From: Luteimonas sp. MC1750
GTDB lineage: Bacteria > Pseudomonadota > Gammaproteobacteria > Xanthomonadales > Xanthomonadaceae
NCBI RefSeq assembly: GCF_016615955.1
Contig: NZ_CP067113.1
Location: forward strand, 1,612,001 to 1,676,000
Length of the DNA stretch: 64,000 nucleotides
Direction: 5' to 3'
Shown: positions 13,625-27,604 of the stretch, in pieces
How positions within the stretch are numbered: the stretch's first letter is position 1
How the letters are laid out: every line of letters begins with the position of its first letter
Made by a program: the position numbers and the translations under genes
Notes under the pieces: model-generated
Database searches by the model: none
Told to the model about the DNA's origin: nothing
The model's input: the letters and a program-made list of their open reading frames with translations, nothing else

Positions 13625-14767
13625 CTAGGTCCCCGCCGGCCCGCTGTCCGCGTCGCCGGCGCCGGCGTTCACGGCAGCCCCGGCCGTACCGGCCTTGCCA
13701 GCCGCTTCGGCGGCCTCGGCGGCTTCAGCGGCCTCGGCCGCGTAGCGGGCGCAGAGCTCCTCCACCCGGCCGCGATTGGCCACCAGCGCGTCGACGCAGC
13801 GTGGATCGAACAGGCGTCCGCTTTCGTCGCGGATGTAGTCGATGGTCTCGTCCATGCTCCACGCCCGCTTGTACGGCCGGGCGGACAGCAGCGCATCGAA
13901 CACGTCGGCCACCGCAACCACGCGCGCCTCGAGCGGGATCTCGTCACCGCGCAGCCCGCCGGGGTAGCCGCTGCCGTCGTAGCGCTCCTGGTGGCGCAGC
14001 GCGATCGTCGCGCCCATCTGCACGAAACGGTTCTGGCTGCCCTTGAGCAGCTCGTGGCCGATCTCCGGGTGCCTGCGCATGACCTCGAGCTCGTCCGCGT
14101 CGAGTGGTCCGGGCTTGAGCAGCACCGCGTCGGGGATGGCGATCTTGCCGATGTCGTGCAGCGGCGCCGCCAGCTCGATGGTGCGGACGTCGTCCTCGGA
14201 CAGGCCAAGCCCCTCGGCGATGATGCCGGCCACCGCGGCCAGGCGCGCGAGGTTGGCGCTGGTGCCCGCGTCGCGGTAGGCGATCGCGCGCGCCAGCCGG
14301 GTCAGGGTCTCGCGCTCGCGCTCCTCGACCTCGTGCATGCTCGACAGCAGGCGCTGCTCCAGCGACAACGCGCGCTGCTTGACCGACTCGGCCTGCTGGC
14401 GCAGCTGCAACAGGTTGCGGCAGCGCGCACGCAGCTCGCGCGGACGCACCGGCTTGACCAGGAAGTCGATGACCCCCGCGTCCAGCGCGGCCTGGCGGAT
14501 CGGCTCGTCGCCGACCACGGTCACCAGCACGATCGGCACGTCGCGGTGGCGCAGCGGACGCCGGAAGCGGCGCGCGAACTCCAGCCCGTCCATCACCGGC
14601 ATGCGGTAGTCGAGCAGCAGCAGGTCGGGACGGTTGTCCTCGCACCAGCGCAGGGCTTCCTGAGGATCGCTGAAATCGAGTACTTCCAGCTCGGGACTGA
14701 TGTCCTCGAGGATGTGCCGCAGCATCGTGCGTGCCGAGGTCTGGTCGTCGACGATGACGATATTCAC
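13625..14767 (-). CDS. rpfG: Cyclic-di-GMP phosphodiesterase response regulator RpfG
   Basis: Output of the DSF pathway: when phosphorylated by RpfC it hydrolyses cyclic-di-GMP and so releases Clp. A receiver domain occupies residues 1-120 with phospho-acceptor Asp53 (LLLDYRMPVMDG) and Lys105. The HD-GYP domain follows, with His204-Asp205 (APLHDIGKIAIPD) and the GYP motif at 267-269 (ERYDGSGYPGG). The start is GTG at 14767, with GAGGG about 11 nt upstream. The C-terminus carries an extra alanine-rich low-complexity tail of roughly 40 residues (AEAAEAAEAAEAA then G/A/D-rich) beyond the usual family end. It is upstream of rpfC in the same operon and 111 bp downstream of lysS. Confidence 0.97.
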   Translation of the reverse strand: MNIVIVDDQTSARTMLRHILEDISPELEVLDFSDPQEALRWCEDNRPDLLLLDYRMPVMDGLEFARRFRRPLRHRDVPIVLVTVVGDEPIRQAALDAGVIDFLVKPVRPRELRARCRNLLQLRQQAESVKQRALSLEQRLLSSMHEVEERERETLTRLARAIAYRDAGTSANLARLAAVAGIIAEGLGLSEDDVRTIELAAPLHDIGKIAIPDAVLLKPGPLDADELEVMRRHPEIGHELLKGSQNRFVQMGATIALRHQERYDGSGYPGGLRGDEIPLEARVVAVADVFDALLSARPYKRAWSMDETIDYIRDESGRLFDPRCVDALVANRGRVEELCARYAAEAAEAAEAAEAAGKAGTAGAAVNAGAGDADSGPAGT

Positions 14768-14878
14768 CGGTTCAGGTTCCCTCGGCCCGCGTGCGCTTCC
14801 GCGGCCCCGGATCCGGGGCCATGGCGACCGAGGATACGTCAGAACCGGCCCCGACCGGGCGCTTCCGGCCGGCGGGCG

Positions 14879-16402
<1,524 letters not shown>

Positions 16403-16446
16403 GTCGGTCTCTGGGTATGCGTGGGCGTGGGGGCGAACGGGATGGT

Positions 16447-16481
16447 GGCCGGCATCGCAGCTGTAGCTGCGACCTCCGGCC
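16447..16481 (-). repeat. REP-related palindrome between prfB and lysS, copy D
   Basis: Inner perfect stem TCGCAGCT-GT-AGCTGCGA at 16455-16472, flanked by GGCCGG (16447) and CCGGCC (16476). It keeps the CTACAG centre and GCGA end of the other REP-like copies but has changed stem bases. It could also act as a processing or attenuation hairpin inside the prfB-lysS transcript. Confidence 0.55.
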
Positions 16482-16490
16482 AGCGCGAAA

Positions 16491-17619
16491 TCAAACCGCA
16501 TCAATCCGCTTCGAACCGGCTTCGAGCCCCGACTTCAGGCTCGCCTCGATGAATTCATCCAGGTCACCGTCCAGCACGTTCTGCGTGTCCGAGCGCTCGA
16601 TGCCGGTGCGCAGGTCCTTGATGCGGCTCTGGTCGAGCACGTAGTTGCGGATCTGGCTGCCCCAGCCGATGTCGGACTTGGTGGCTTCCAGCGCGTCCTT
16701 CTCGACGTTGCGCTTCTGCACTTCAAGTTCGTAGAGCTTCGCCGCCAGCATCTTCATCGCGGTGTCGCGGTTCTGGTGCTGGCTGCGCCCGTTCTGGCAG
16801 GCGACCACGGTATTGGTCGGGATATGCGTGATGCGCACCGCGGATTCGGTCTTGTTGACGTGCTGGCCGCCGGCGCCGGAAGACCGGTACACGTCGGTGC
16901 GCAGATCGGCCGGGTTGATCTGGATGTCGATGTCGTCGTCGACTTCCGGCGACACGAACACCGAGGTGAAGCTGGTATGCCGGCGGTTGTCGGAGTCGAA
17001 CGGCGACTTGCGCACCAGGCGATGGACGCCGATCTCGGTCTTCAGCCAGCCGTAGGCGTACTCGCCCTCGATGCGCACGGTCGCCGACTTGATGCCGGCG
17101 ACGTCGCCGCCGCTGGCTTCCATGATCTCGGCCTTCCAGCCGCGGTTCTCCGCCCAGCGCAGGTACATGCGCAGCAGGATCTCCGCCCAGTCCTGGGCTT
17201 CGGTGCCGCCGGCACCGGCCTGGATGTCGAGGAAGGCGTTGGACGAATCCATCTTGCCGGAGAACATGCGCTGGAACTCGAGCTTCTCGACCTGGCTGGC
17301 GAGCCGTTCGACGTCGGATTCGACCGCGTCGGCGGTCTCGGCGTCGTCCTCGGCCTCGGCCAGCTCCAGCAGCTCGGCGGCCCCGACCAGCCCGTCGGTC
17401 AGGTCGCGGATGCCATTGACGGTCTTGTCGAGCATCGAGCGCTCGCGCCCCAGCGCCTGCGCCCGCTCCGGATCGTTCCAGATGGCCGGATTCTCGAGCT
17501 CACGCTCTACTTCCTCGAGCCGCTCGCGCCTGGTGTCGTAGTCAAAGAAACCCCCTCAGCGCATCCAGCCGACCCTTGAGGTCGGCGATGCGCTGGCGGA
17601 CGGGATTGAGCTCCATCAT
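16491..17619 (-). CDS. prfB: Peptide chain release factor 2, with programmed +1 frameshift
   Basis: RF2 releases peptides at UGA and UAA. The gene is read in two frames. Codons 1-25 run from ATG at 17619 ([16 protein letters not shown]...) to an in-frame TGA at 17542-17544; the remaining 350 residues continue in the +1 frame from 17543 to the stop at 16491. The total is 375 residues (E. coli 365). The shift site AGGGGGTTTCTTTGAC combines an internal Shine-Dalgarno, slippery CTT and TGA, almost identical to E. coli. The peptide anticodon SPF (RKSPFDSD) and the GGQ motif ([13 protein letters not shown]) are present. It is autoregulated through the frameshift: low RF2 gives more shifting. The second in-frame ATG at 17616 is an alternative start. 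Confidence 0.97.
17541..17556 (-). other. RF2 programmed +1 ribosomal frameshift site
   Basis: Minus-strand AGGGGGTTTCTTTGAC: Shine-Dalgarno-like AGGGGG, a 3-nt spacer, CTT, then TGA followed by C, the weakest termination context. The matching E. coli element differs at one base (TAT for TTT). Confidence 0.96.
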
Positions 17620-17650
17620 CTGCCGGTCGATCCGCTTGGAAAGAGGCGGA

Positions 17651-17659
17651 TTCTAGCAA
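17651..17659 (-). promoter_or_regulatory. Extended -10 promoter candidate for prfB
   Basis: Minus strand TGC-TAGAAT, an extended -10 match 32 nt before the first prfB ATG; no convincing -35 is seen. Confidence 0.45.
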
Positions 17660-17751
17660 TTTCCGCCGCGGGGCCGGGCGTCGAGCCGCGGCGCGGCGCG
17701 GCGCGGCGCGCCGCGATCGCGACCCGGCACGTTCCGCGGCGTTTGCGCCGC

Positions 17752-19083
17752 TCAGCGCCGGCGCACGCCGATGCGGTAGCGGCCACCCTCGCCGCCAACG
17801 GCGGAGGACGCCTCGAGCGTGTAGTCGCCCGGCTGCAGCGCCTGCTCGATGCGCGCGTCGAGACCGCCGCCGCTGTCGTCGTCCATCGCGACTTCCTCGC
17901 CGTCGCGAAACAGGCGCAACAGGCTGTCGACGCCGTCTTCCGAGGACATTTCGACCAGATGGCTGCCGGCGCGCGGGATGCTGAAGCTGTAGCGGTCCGT
18001 CGCGCCCGACATCAGGCGCGCCGTTCGCGCCTGGCCGACCTGGAGCGGACCGCCGCCGGCATCGGCCGGCACCTCCGACAGCGCCGCCGACAGGGTGTAT
18101 ACCCCCGCGCCGGAATCGAAGGCCGAGGAGTGCACGGTGTAGTCGCCCGGCTGCAGCACGGTGGTGATGCGCGCATCGAGCATCTCGCCCGAGTCGTCGT
18201 CCTCGAGGGAGACGCCATTGCCCTCGAGCCGGAGAGCCGGGTCGATCTCGCTGCTGCGCAGGTCGAGCCGCAGCAACCGGCGGCCGTCGACACGCAGGCT
18301 GTAGCGCACCGGCTGTCCCTGGTAGAGCGCGCTGATGTCGCGGCCCGGGACCAGCTCGCCGTCGGCGGCCGGTTCCACGCCGGCCGGCAGCGCATGCGCG
18401 GCCACCGACAGCTCGTACTGCCCGCCCATGGTGTCCTGGAATCCCGACGCCAGCAGGGTGTAGGAACCCGCCGCGAGCGGCATGGTCAGCATCGAGTTGC
18501 TGCCTTCGGCATCGTCGCTGCGCAGCGAGATCCCGTTCCCCTCCAGCGACAGCACGGTGTCGAAGTCATCCGAGGCCATGCGGATGCGGTACACGCCATC
18601 TTCGGCGATGCGCAGCGGGATCGTGCGCGGACCCTGCGCCCAGTCGGTGATGGTCGATCCGACCTCCAGCGCATCGCCGCCGTAGACCTGCATCGCGGTC
18701 GCGGTGAGGGTGAAGGGGCCGTACGCGGAGGCATCGCGCCCGCTCACGGCGAGCACGTAGCGGCCGGCGCGTGGTGCGCGGATGGCCAGGCTGGCTGCGT
18801 CGCGCGCGTCACCCGAGGCCTGGACGAGGTCGCCGTCGCGGAACAGCGTCAGCTGGGCCTGGAGCGGTCCCCCGACCTCGAAGCGGACGCCCTGCCCTTC
18901 GTCCAGGCGCATGGCGTACAGCTCGCTGCGGCTGCCATCGCGCCAGTTGATCGTGTCGGCGCTGGTGATCTCGCCGCGCACCGGCTGGTCGAGCGCCAGC
19001 GGCGTCGGTGTCGGCGTCGCGGCCGAGGCGGTGGCACTGGCGGCGAGGACCGCCATCGCGAGCGCGGTGTTGCGGACAGGCAT
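17752..19083 (-). CDS. Secreted protein with four PPC-like beta-sandwich repeats
   Basis: Function unknown. From the ATG at 19083 (AAGGAT Shine-Dalgarno) the 443-residue protein has a clear Sec signal peptide (MPVRNTALAMAVLAAS, cleavage after TASA), so it is periplasmic or exported. The rest is four degenerate repeats of about 95 residues, each with the prepeptidase C-terminal (PPC) pattern: a YS/YxxRLxxG strand, a DxxLxLEGNG or LFRDGE core, an acidic DDDSGxxLDA loop, and a closing PGDYTLxASS strand. PPC domains normally trail secreted proteases; here no catalytic domain is present. The acidic loops suggest calcium or surface binding, which is inference. It lies between prfB and recJ on the same strand. 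Confidence 0.8.
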   Translation of the reverse strand: MPVRNTALAMAVLAASATASAATPTPTPLALDQPVRGEITSADTINWRDGSRSELYAMRLDEGQGVRFEVGGPLQAQLTLFRDGDLVQASGDARDAASLAIRAPRAGRYVLAVSGRDASAYGPFTLTATAMQVYGGDALEVGSTITDWAQGPRTIPLRIAEDGVYRIRMASDDFDTVLSLEGNGISLRSDDAEGSNSMLTMPLAAGSYTLLASGFQDTMGGQYELSVAAHALPAGVEPAADGELVPGRDISALYQGQPVRYSLRVDGRRLLRLDLRSSEIDPALRLEGNGVSLEDDDSGEMLDARITTVLQPGDYTVHSSAFDSGAGVYTLSAALSEVPADAGGGPLQVGQARTARLMSGATDRYSFSIPRAGSHLVEMSSEDGVDSLLRLFRDGEEVAMDDDSGGGLDARIEQALQPGDYTLEASSAVGGEGGRYRIGVRRR

Positions 19084-19187
19084 GCGTCGATCCTTCTGGT
19101 CGAAGTGCCGACGCGGACGCGCAGGCGGTGCGCGATTATCAGGCGCGACGCCGGGCATGCGATAGCCCCCTGAATGGGGGCGCCGGC

Positions 19188-20930
19188 TCAGCAGGCTTCG
19201 AGGTGCTCGACCACCAGCTGGATCGCATCGCCGCCGCGGTAGTCGTCGGGCACCAGCCGGTAGGCCAGCCTGGCGCGTCCCGGCGGCGGATCACCGCGCC
19301 ATGCGCCAAAGTGGATCGCCGCGAGCCGGGCCTGGACCCCGTCGGCGCGCAGGTCGAGCCGCAGGTGCCGCTCGCCGACCACGCGCCAGCCGGCAACGTC
19401 GAACTCGCCGTCGAACAGCGGCTCCGGGAAACCCTGGCCCCATGGGCCGCCATCGCGCAATGCCTCGGCGTGCACGCGATCGAACTCGTGCGGAGCCAGC
19501 GCGCCATCGCTGTCGAGGGTCGCCTGCAGCGTGGCCGCGTCGAGCACGCTGCCGGCATGGGCGTGGAACGCGGCCTCGAACGCCTCCAGCCGCGACGCAT
19601 CCAGCGACAGTCCCGCGGCCATCGCATGGCCGCCGAAGCGCTCGATCAGCCCCGGGTGGCGCGCGTCGATCGCAGCCAGCGCGTCGCGCACGTGGAATCC
19701 CGGGATCGAACGCGCCGAGCCGCGCAGGCTGGCGCTGCCCGGCTCCGACGGCGCAAAGGCCACCACCGGGCGGTGCAGCCGCTCCTTGAGCTTCGATGCG
19801 ACCAGGCCAACCACGCCCGGGTGCCAGCCGGCGTCGAAGGCGCAGATCGACGCCATGCCCTCGCCGCCCCGGCCGAAGGCCTCCAGCATCTGCGCCGAGA
19901 GTGCCTGCTCGGCCTCGTCCAGCATCGATTGCTGCACGTCCCGGCGCTCACGGTTGATCGCGTCGAGCCGCTGCGCCAGTTCGCGCGCGCGCGCCGGGTC
20001 GTCGCACAGCAGGCATTCGATGCCGAGCGCCATGTCCTCAAGCCGCCCGGCAGCGTTGAGCCGCGGGCCGATGGCGAAGCCGATGTCCGCGGCGACCAGT
20101 GATTCGGCGCGGCGGCCCGCGACCTCGACCAGGGCCATGAGGCCGGCGCAGCCCTGCCGCGCGCGCAGGCGACGCAGGCCGGCCGCCACCAGGGCGCGGT
20201 TGTTCGCGTCCAGCGGCGCGAGGTCGGCGACCGTGCCCACGGCCACCAGGTCGAGCAGCTGGCCGAGGTCGGGACCCTTCCCCTCCAGCCGGCCCTCGGC
20301 GCGCAGGCGCGCGCGCAGCGCGAGCAGCACGTAGAACATGACGCCGACGCCTGCCAGCGATTTGCCGGCGAAGCCGTCGCCCACCCGGTTCGGGTTGACG
20401 ATGGCATCCGCCGCCGGAAGGCGCTCGCCGGGCAGGTGGTGGTCTGTGACCAGCACCTGCCACCCCAGCGCCTTGGCCGCGTCGATGCCGGCATGGCAGG
20501 CGATGCCGTGGTCCACCGTGACCAGCAGGTTGGGCCGCAGCGGCGCCAGTTCGGCGACCAGTGCCGGCGACAGCCCATAGCCGTGCACCATGCGGTTGGG
20601 CACCGCGTGCATCACGTCGCCCGCCCCGAGCATGCGCAGGCCGCGCACCGCGAGCGCGCAGGCGGTGGCGCCGTCGGCGTCGAAATCGCCGACCACCAGG
20701 ATGCGCCGGCCGTGCGCGATCGCGTCGGCCAGCAGGCCCGTGGCGCGGTCGAGGTCGAGCATGCCGTCGGGCGGCAGCAGGCCGGCCAGCCGCGGGCGCG
20801 CGGCGTCGGCATGGTTGGCGCCACGCGCGGCATAGATGCGCCGCAGCAGCGGCGGGATATCGGTCGGCCACGCAGCGGCCGGCATCGCCTCCGCCCACGT
20901 CCGGCGCCGGATCCTGCGCAGCGGTGTCAC
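19188..20930 (-). CDS. recJ: Single-stranded-DNA-specific 5'-3' exonuclease RecJ
   Basis: DHH-family exonuclease for recombination and mismatch or base-excision repair. At 580 residues (E. coli 577) it has motif I VVGDFDADGATACAL, motif III LVTVDHGIACHAGID, the DHH motif in VLVTDHHLPGERLP, and the C-terminal DHHA1-type glycine-rich FGGHAMAAGL. The start is GTG at 20930, whose last two bases form the TGA stop of rpfE (GTGA overlap), implying translational coupling. An open frame continues upstream through rpfE in another frame but is not part of this protein. Confidence 0.96.
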   Translation of the reverse strand: MTPLRRIRRRTWAEAMPAAAWPTDIPPLLRRIYAARGANHADAARPRLAGLLPPDGMLDLDRATGLLADAIAHGRRILVVGDFDADGATACALAVRGLRMLGAGDVMHAVPNRMVHGYGLSPALVAELAPLRPNLLVTVDHGIACHAGIDAAKALGWQVLVTDHHLPGERLPAADAIVNPNRVGDGFAGKSLAGVGVMFYVLLALRARLRAEGRLEGKGPDLGQLLDLVAVGTVADLAPLDANNRALVAAGLRRLRARQGCAGLMALVEVAGRRAESLVAADIGFAIGPRLNAAGRLEDMALGIECLLCDDPARARELAQRLDAINRERRDVQQSMLDEAEQALSAQMLEAFGRGGEGMASICAFDAGWHPGVVGLVASKLKERLHRPVVAFAPSEPGSASLRGSARSIPGFHVRDALAAIDARHPGLIERFGGHAMAAGLSLDASRLEAFEAAFHAHAGSVLDAATLQATLDSDGALAPHEFDRVHAEALRDGGPWGQGFPEPLFDGEFDVAGWRVVGERHLRLDLRADGVQARLAAIHFGAWRGDPPPGRARLAYRLVPDDYRGGDAIQLVVEHLEAC

Positions 20931-21871
20931 GTCGCCGGCCACGCGAGCGGGCGGCGCCACACGCGCAGCGCCTGCCGACGCCGCAGCTCCCAGCGCCAGC
21001 CATCGCCATCGTCCAGGCCCAGCGTCGCGATCCGCCCGGCGCGCAGCGCTTCCAGTGCCGGGACCAGCCACTCGCGCTCGATCCACGCCAGGTCGCGCGT
21101 GCCTTCCAGGTCGTAGACGCCGGGCGCAGCCTCGAACCGCTCCGGGAGGCCGGCCGCGCGTCCACCGGCGGCCGCCAGGGCACGCGCGGTGTCGTCGCTG
21201 CTGTAGCCGGTGAGGCCATGGGCGACGGTCGCCGCGGGGAGGCGCCCGCCGCCCCAGAACCACAGCGCGTTCACCGGCGACTGGCCGCGTGCCGCGCGCC
21301 GCGCATTGAGCGGGTGGTTGTGCAGCGTCACCTGCGCCTCGCTGGCCAGCGTTCGCCAGCGCCGCGCCTCGGGACTGATGTCGAGGTGCTCGAAGATGTC
21401 CTCGCCCAGTGCGTCGCCGGGATCGGAGAACACCGGCAGGCGTGCTTCGGCCGGCAGCCGGAGGTACCAGCGCGCCGGGTCCGGCGCGTCGAGGATGAAT
21501 CCTGCATCGCCGAACAGCGGACGCAGCGCCGGCAGCAGCGCGTCGCAATCGGCGCGGGTCAGCCCCAGCGCATCGCCGTGCGCGAGCAGGCGCACGCCGT
21601 TGATGTCCGGGCGCAGCCACACCGGGTCCGCGCGCAGCCACGACGCGCCTTCGGCATCGCCCGCCTCGGCCTGGCGCGACAGCGCCGCGATCGGCCAGTC
21701 TTCGCCACGCAGCGGGAAATGCCGCAGCAGCTGCGCCCGCCTGCCCGCCTCGCCGGCGGGCAGGTCGCCACCACGGCCCAGGCGCCTGGCGCTGGTCGCG
21801 GACAGGCGCTGGCGCCCTAGCCGCGCGGCGGCCGGGAGCAGCAGGATCACGCTGGAATCGAGGTCCGGCAT
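20927..21871 (-). CDS. rpfE: RpfE-family protein (COG4255 type)
   Basis: Protein of unknown biochemical role found in the rpf region of Xanthomonas between recJ and greA; rpfE disruption there is reported to affect extracellular enzymes. It has 314 residues from the ATG at 21871 (MPDLDSSVILLLPAAARLGRQ). Visible features are a WLRADPVWLRPDINGVRL segment, a W-rich NALWFWGGGRLP motif near the middle, and a C-terminal DLEGTRDLAWIEREW segment. No membrane helix or known catalytic signature is recognisable. It starts 7 bp after greA and overlaps recJ by 4 bp. The name rests on position plus my recollection of the conserved WFWGGG family pattern. Confidence 0.82.
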   Translation of the reverse strand: MPDLDSSVILLLPAAARLGRQRLSATSARRLGRGGDLPAGEAGRRAQLLRHFPLRGEDWPIAALSRQAEAGDAEGASWLRADPVWLRPDINGVRLLAHGDALGLTRADCDALLPALRPLFGDAGFILDAPDPARWYLRLPAEARLPVFSDPGDALGEDIFEHLDISPEARRWRTLASEAQVTLHNHPLNARRAARGQSPVNALWFWGGGRLPAATVAHGLTGYSSDDTARALAAAGGRAAGLPERFEAAPGVYDLEGTRDLAWIEREWLVPALEALRAGRIATLGLDDGDGWRWELRRRQALRVWRRPLAWPAT

Positions 21872-21878
21872 CGCCGGA

Positions 21879-22348
21879 TCAGCCGTAGCTGACCTCGACG
21901 ATCTCGACCTCGCTGCTGCCGCCCGGGGCCTCGATGGTGACGACGTCGCCGGCATGCTTGCCGATGAGCGCGCGCGCCACCGGCGACGAGATCGCGATCA
22001 GGCCCAGCTTGATGTCGGCCTCGAGGTCACCGACGATCTGGTAGCGGGTCTCGTTGCCGGTCTCTTCGTCGGCCAGCAGCACCCTGGCGCCGAACACGAC
22101 CTTGTCGCCGACGTTGAGCGAGGTCACGTCGATCACCTGGGCATGCGACAGCTCGCTTTCGAGCTGCTTGATGCGGCCCTCGATGAAGCCCTGCTGCTCG
22201 CGCGCCGCGTGGTACTCGGCGTTCTCCTTCAGGTCGCCGTGCGCACGCGCCTCGGCGATCGCGTTGATGACGGCAGGTCGCTGGACGCTCTTCAGCTCGT
22301 CCAGCTCCGCGCGCAGCCGCTGCGCCCCCTGTGCCGTGATCGGTGGTC

Positions 22349-22352
<4 letters not shown>
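21879..22352 (-). CDS. greA: Transcription elongation factor GreA
   Basis: Rescues backtracked RNA polymerase by stimulating transcript cleavage. It has 157 residues: an N-terminal antiparallel coiled coil with the acidic tip around [16 protein letters not shown] (the conserved D and E at the tip are present) and a C-terminal FKBP-like domain ([16 protein letters not shown]). The start codon overlaps the carB stop (ATGA), and rpfE follows after 7 bp, so carA-carB-greA-rpfE-recJ appears to be one translationally coupled run. Confidence 0.97.
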
Positions 22353-25593
<3,241 letters not shown>

Positions 25594-25594
<1 letters not shown>

Positions 25595-26718
25595 CAGTGC
25601 TGCGCCTCCATCAGCGCGACGAAGCGGTCGAAGAGCGGGGTCACGTCCTGCGGGCCGGGCGCGGCTTCCGGGTGGCCCTGGAAGCTGAAGGCCGGCGCGT
25701 CGGTGAGCGCGATGCCCTGGTTGGTGCCGTCGAACAGCGAGCGATGGGTCACGCGCACGGTGTCCGGCAGCGTGGCCTCGTCGATCGCGAAGCCATGGTT
25801 CTGCGAGGTGATCATCACCCGGCCCGTTTCCAGGTCCTGCACCGGATGGTTGGCGCCGTGGTGGCCGTTGGCCATCTTCAGCGTGCGCGCGCCCACGGCC
25901 AGGCCCAGCAGCTGGTGGCCCAGGCAGATGCCGAAAGTCGGCACCTTCGCGGCCAGCACGTCGCGGATCGCCGCGATCGCGTAGTCGCAGGGCTCCGGAT
26001 CGCCGGGACCGTTGGACAGGAACACCCCGTCGGGCTTCAGCGCCAACACCTCGGCGGCGCTGGTGCGCGCGGGCACCACGGTGACGTCGCAGCCGCGGTC
26101 GGCAAGCATGCGCAGGATGTTGCGCTTCACGCCGTAGTCCCACGCCACCACGCGGAAGCGCGGCGCCACGGTACGGAAGCTGCCGGCGTCGAGGTCGAGG
26201 TCGCCCTCGTTCCACTGGTAGCGGCTGTCGGTGCTGACCACCTGGGCCAGGTCCATGCCCTTGAGGCCGGGGAACTTGCGCGCGGCCTCGATGGCCCGGT
26301 CGACGTCGATGTCGCCGGCCATCACCGCGCCGTTCTGCGAGCCGCGCTCGCGCAGCAGGCGGGTCAGGCGGCGGGTGTCGATGCCGGCGATCGCGACCAC
26401 GCCGCGATCGGCCAGCCACTCGGGGAGCGCGGCGCGGCTGCGCCAGCTGCTCGGCCGGCGCGGCACGTCGCGCACCACCAGGCCCGCCGACCAGACCCGG
26501 CCGGACTCGTCGTCCTGGCCGGTGCAGCCGGTGTTGCCGATGTGGGGATAGGTCAGGGTCACGATCTGCCGCGCGTACGAGGGGTCGGTCAGGACCTCCT
26601 GGTAGCCGGTCATCGCGGTGTTGAACACGACTTCGCCGACCGAAAGGCCGGGCGCGCCTACGGATACGCCTGCGAAGACGGTGCCGTCTTCGAGCGCGAG
26701 GATTGCGGGTGATGTCAC
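25594..26718 (-). CDS. carA: Carbamoyl-phosphate synthase small (glutaminase) subunit
   Basis: Class I glutamine amidotransferase that supplies ammonia to CarB. The 374 residues comprise the CarA N-terminal domain ([32 protein letters not shown]) and the Triad domain with the nucleophile in [13 protein letters not shown] and His-Glu in [12 protein letters not shown]. The start is taken as GTG at 26718 ([12 protein letters not shown]); the more upstream ATG at 26781 lacks homology. The 135 bp between it and dapB should contain the operon promoter, but I see no convincing -35/-10 pair or leader structure. Confidence 0.97.
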
Positions 26719-26853
26719 TGGCGGTCGCCTACGTGGGGTTGCAAGACACCGCCGGCCCGGCAGCGGCCGGCCCGGAGGCAAGAGGATCAGGCGAGCGGGA
26801 ATGATACCGGCGAGCGTCCCGCTGCGCCAGCGCGAGGGCGGCCTGCGGGCCCG

Positions 26854-27564
26854 TCAGAGCAGGTCGCGCAGGCGCCAGGCCCCCGGCTGCCGGCCGCGCA
26901 GCCGCGAAGCCGCGTGCAGGGCGCCGCGCGCGAACACGTCGCGGTTGGTGGCGCGGTGGATCAGCTCGATCCGCTCCCCGGCCGCGGTGAGCTGGACCAG
27001 GTGCTCGCCGACCACGTCGCCGGCGCGCAGGCTGGCGTAGCGCGGCGTGGCGCCGCCACGTGCGGCCGCGGCCCCCAGCGCCAGCGCGGTGCCGGAGGGC
27101 GCGTCCTGCTTGTTCACGTGGTGGGTCTCGACGATGTCGCAGTCCCAGCCGTCGAGCGCCGACGCGGCGCGCTCGACCAGTTCCTCCAGCACGGCGACCC
27201 CGAGGCTGAAATTCGCCGCCCAGAGCAGCGGGATCTCGCCGGCGGCCTCGGCCATGGCCTGGCGCTGGGCATCCGACAGCCCGGTCGTTCCGGAAACCAG
27301 CCCCGCCCTGCGCTGGCGGCACAGCGCCAGCAGCGGACTGAAACCCTCCGGCAGGCTGAAGTCGATGGCGACATCGAACGCGGGCACGCCCGCCAGCTCG
27401 CTGGCCGCGAACTGCGGCACGCCGTCGACCACGCGCTGCGCGGGACGCCGCGAGACCGCGGCCACCACCGTGCAGGCGACGACGCCATCGGCGCACAGCC
27501 GCAGCAGCGCCCGCCCCATGCGGCCGCTGGCACCGTGGATCAGGAGTTTGACGGAATCGGCCAT
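26854..27564 (-). CDS. dapB: 4-hydroxy-tetrahydrodipicolinate reductase
   Basis: NAD(P)H-dependent step of lysine and diaminopimelate synthesis. The 236-residue protein has the N-terminal nucleotide-binding motif LLIHGASGRMGRALLRL and the substrate-binding signature ETHHVNKQDAPSGTAL. It is shorter than E. coli DapB (273), which is usual in xanthomonads as far as I recall. No strong Shine-Dalgarno is seen before the ATG at 27564. It lies 40 bp after dnaJ on the same strand, so co-transcription from the chaperone operon is possible. Confidence 0.95.
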   Translation of the reverse strand: MADSVKLLIHGASGRMGRALLRLCADGVVACTVVAAVSRRPAQRVVDGVPQFAASELAGVPAFDVAIDFSLPEGFSPLLALCRQRRAGLVSGTTGLSDAQRQAMAEAAGEIPLLWAANFSLGVAVLEELVERAASALDGWDCDIVETHHVNKQDAPSGTALALGAAAARGGATPRYASLRAGDVVGEHLVQLTAAGERIELIHRATNRDVFARGALHAASRLRGRQPGAWRLRDLL

Positions 27565-27604
27565 GCACCAAGGCTAGCGACGCGCCCGGGCGGCCACAAG
27601 CCGC

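Noticed and set aside
17686..17715. GGCGC-type tandem repeat between prfB and the PPC-repeat gene
   Set aside because: Irregular units in a very GC-rich gap; it forms hairpins easily but has no clear unit length or T-tract, so neither a microsatellite nor a terminator is claimed.
20931..21641. Apparent N-terminal extension of recJ into rpfE
   Set aside because: RecJ length and motifs fit a GTG start at 20930; the extension is a shadow of rpfE.
25595..26419. Apparent N-terminal extension of carB reaching into carA
   Set aside because: Homology to CarB begins at the ATG at 25594; the upstream part is the carA gene read in another frame.
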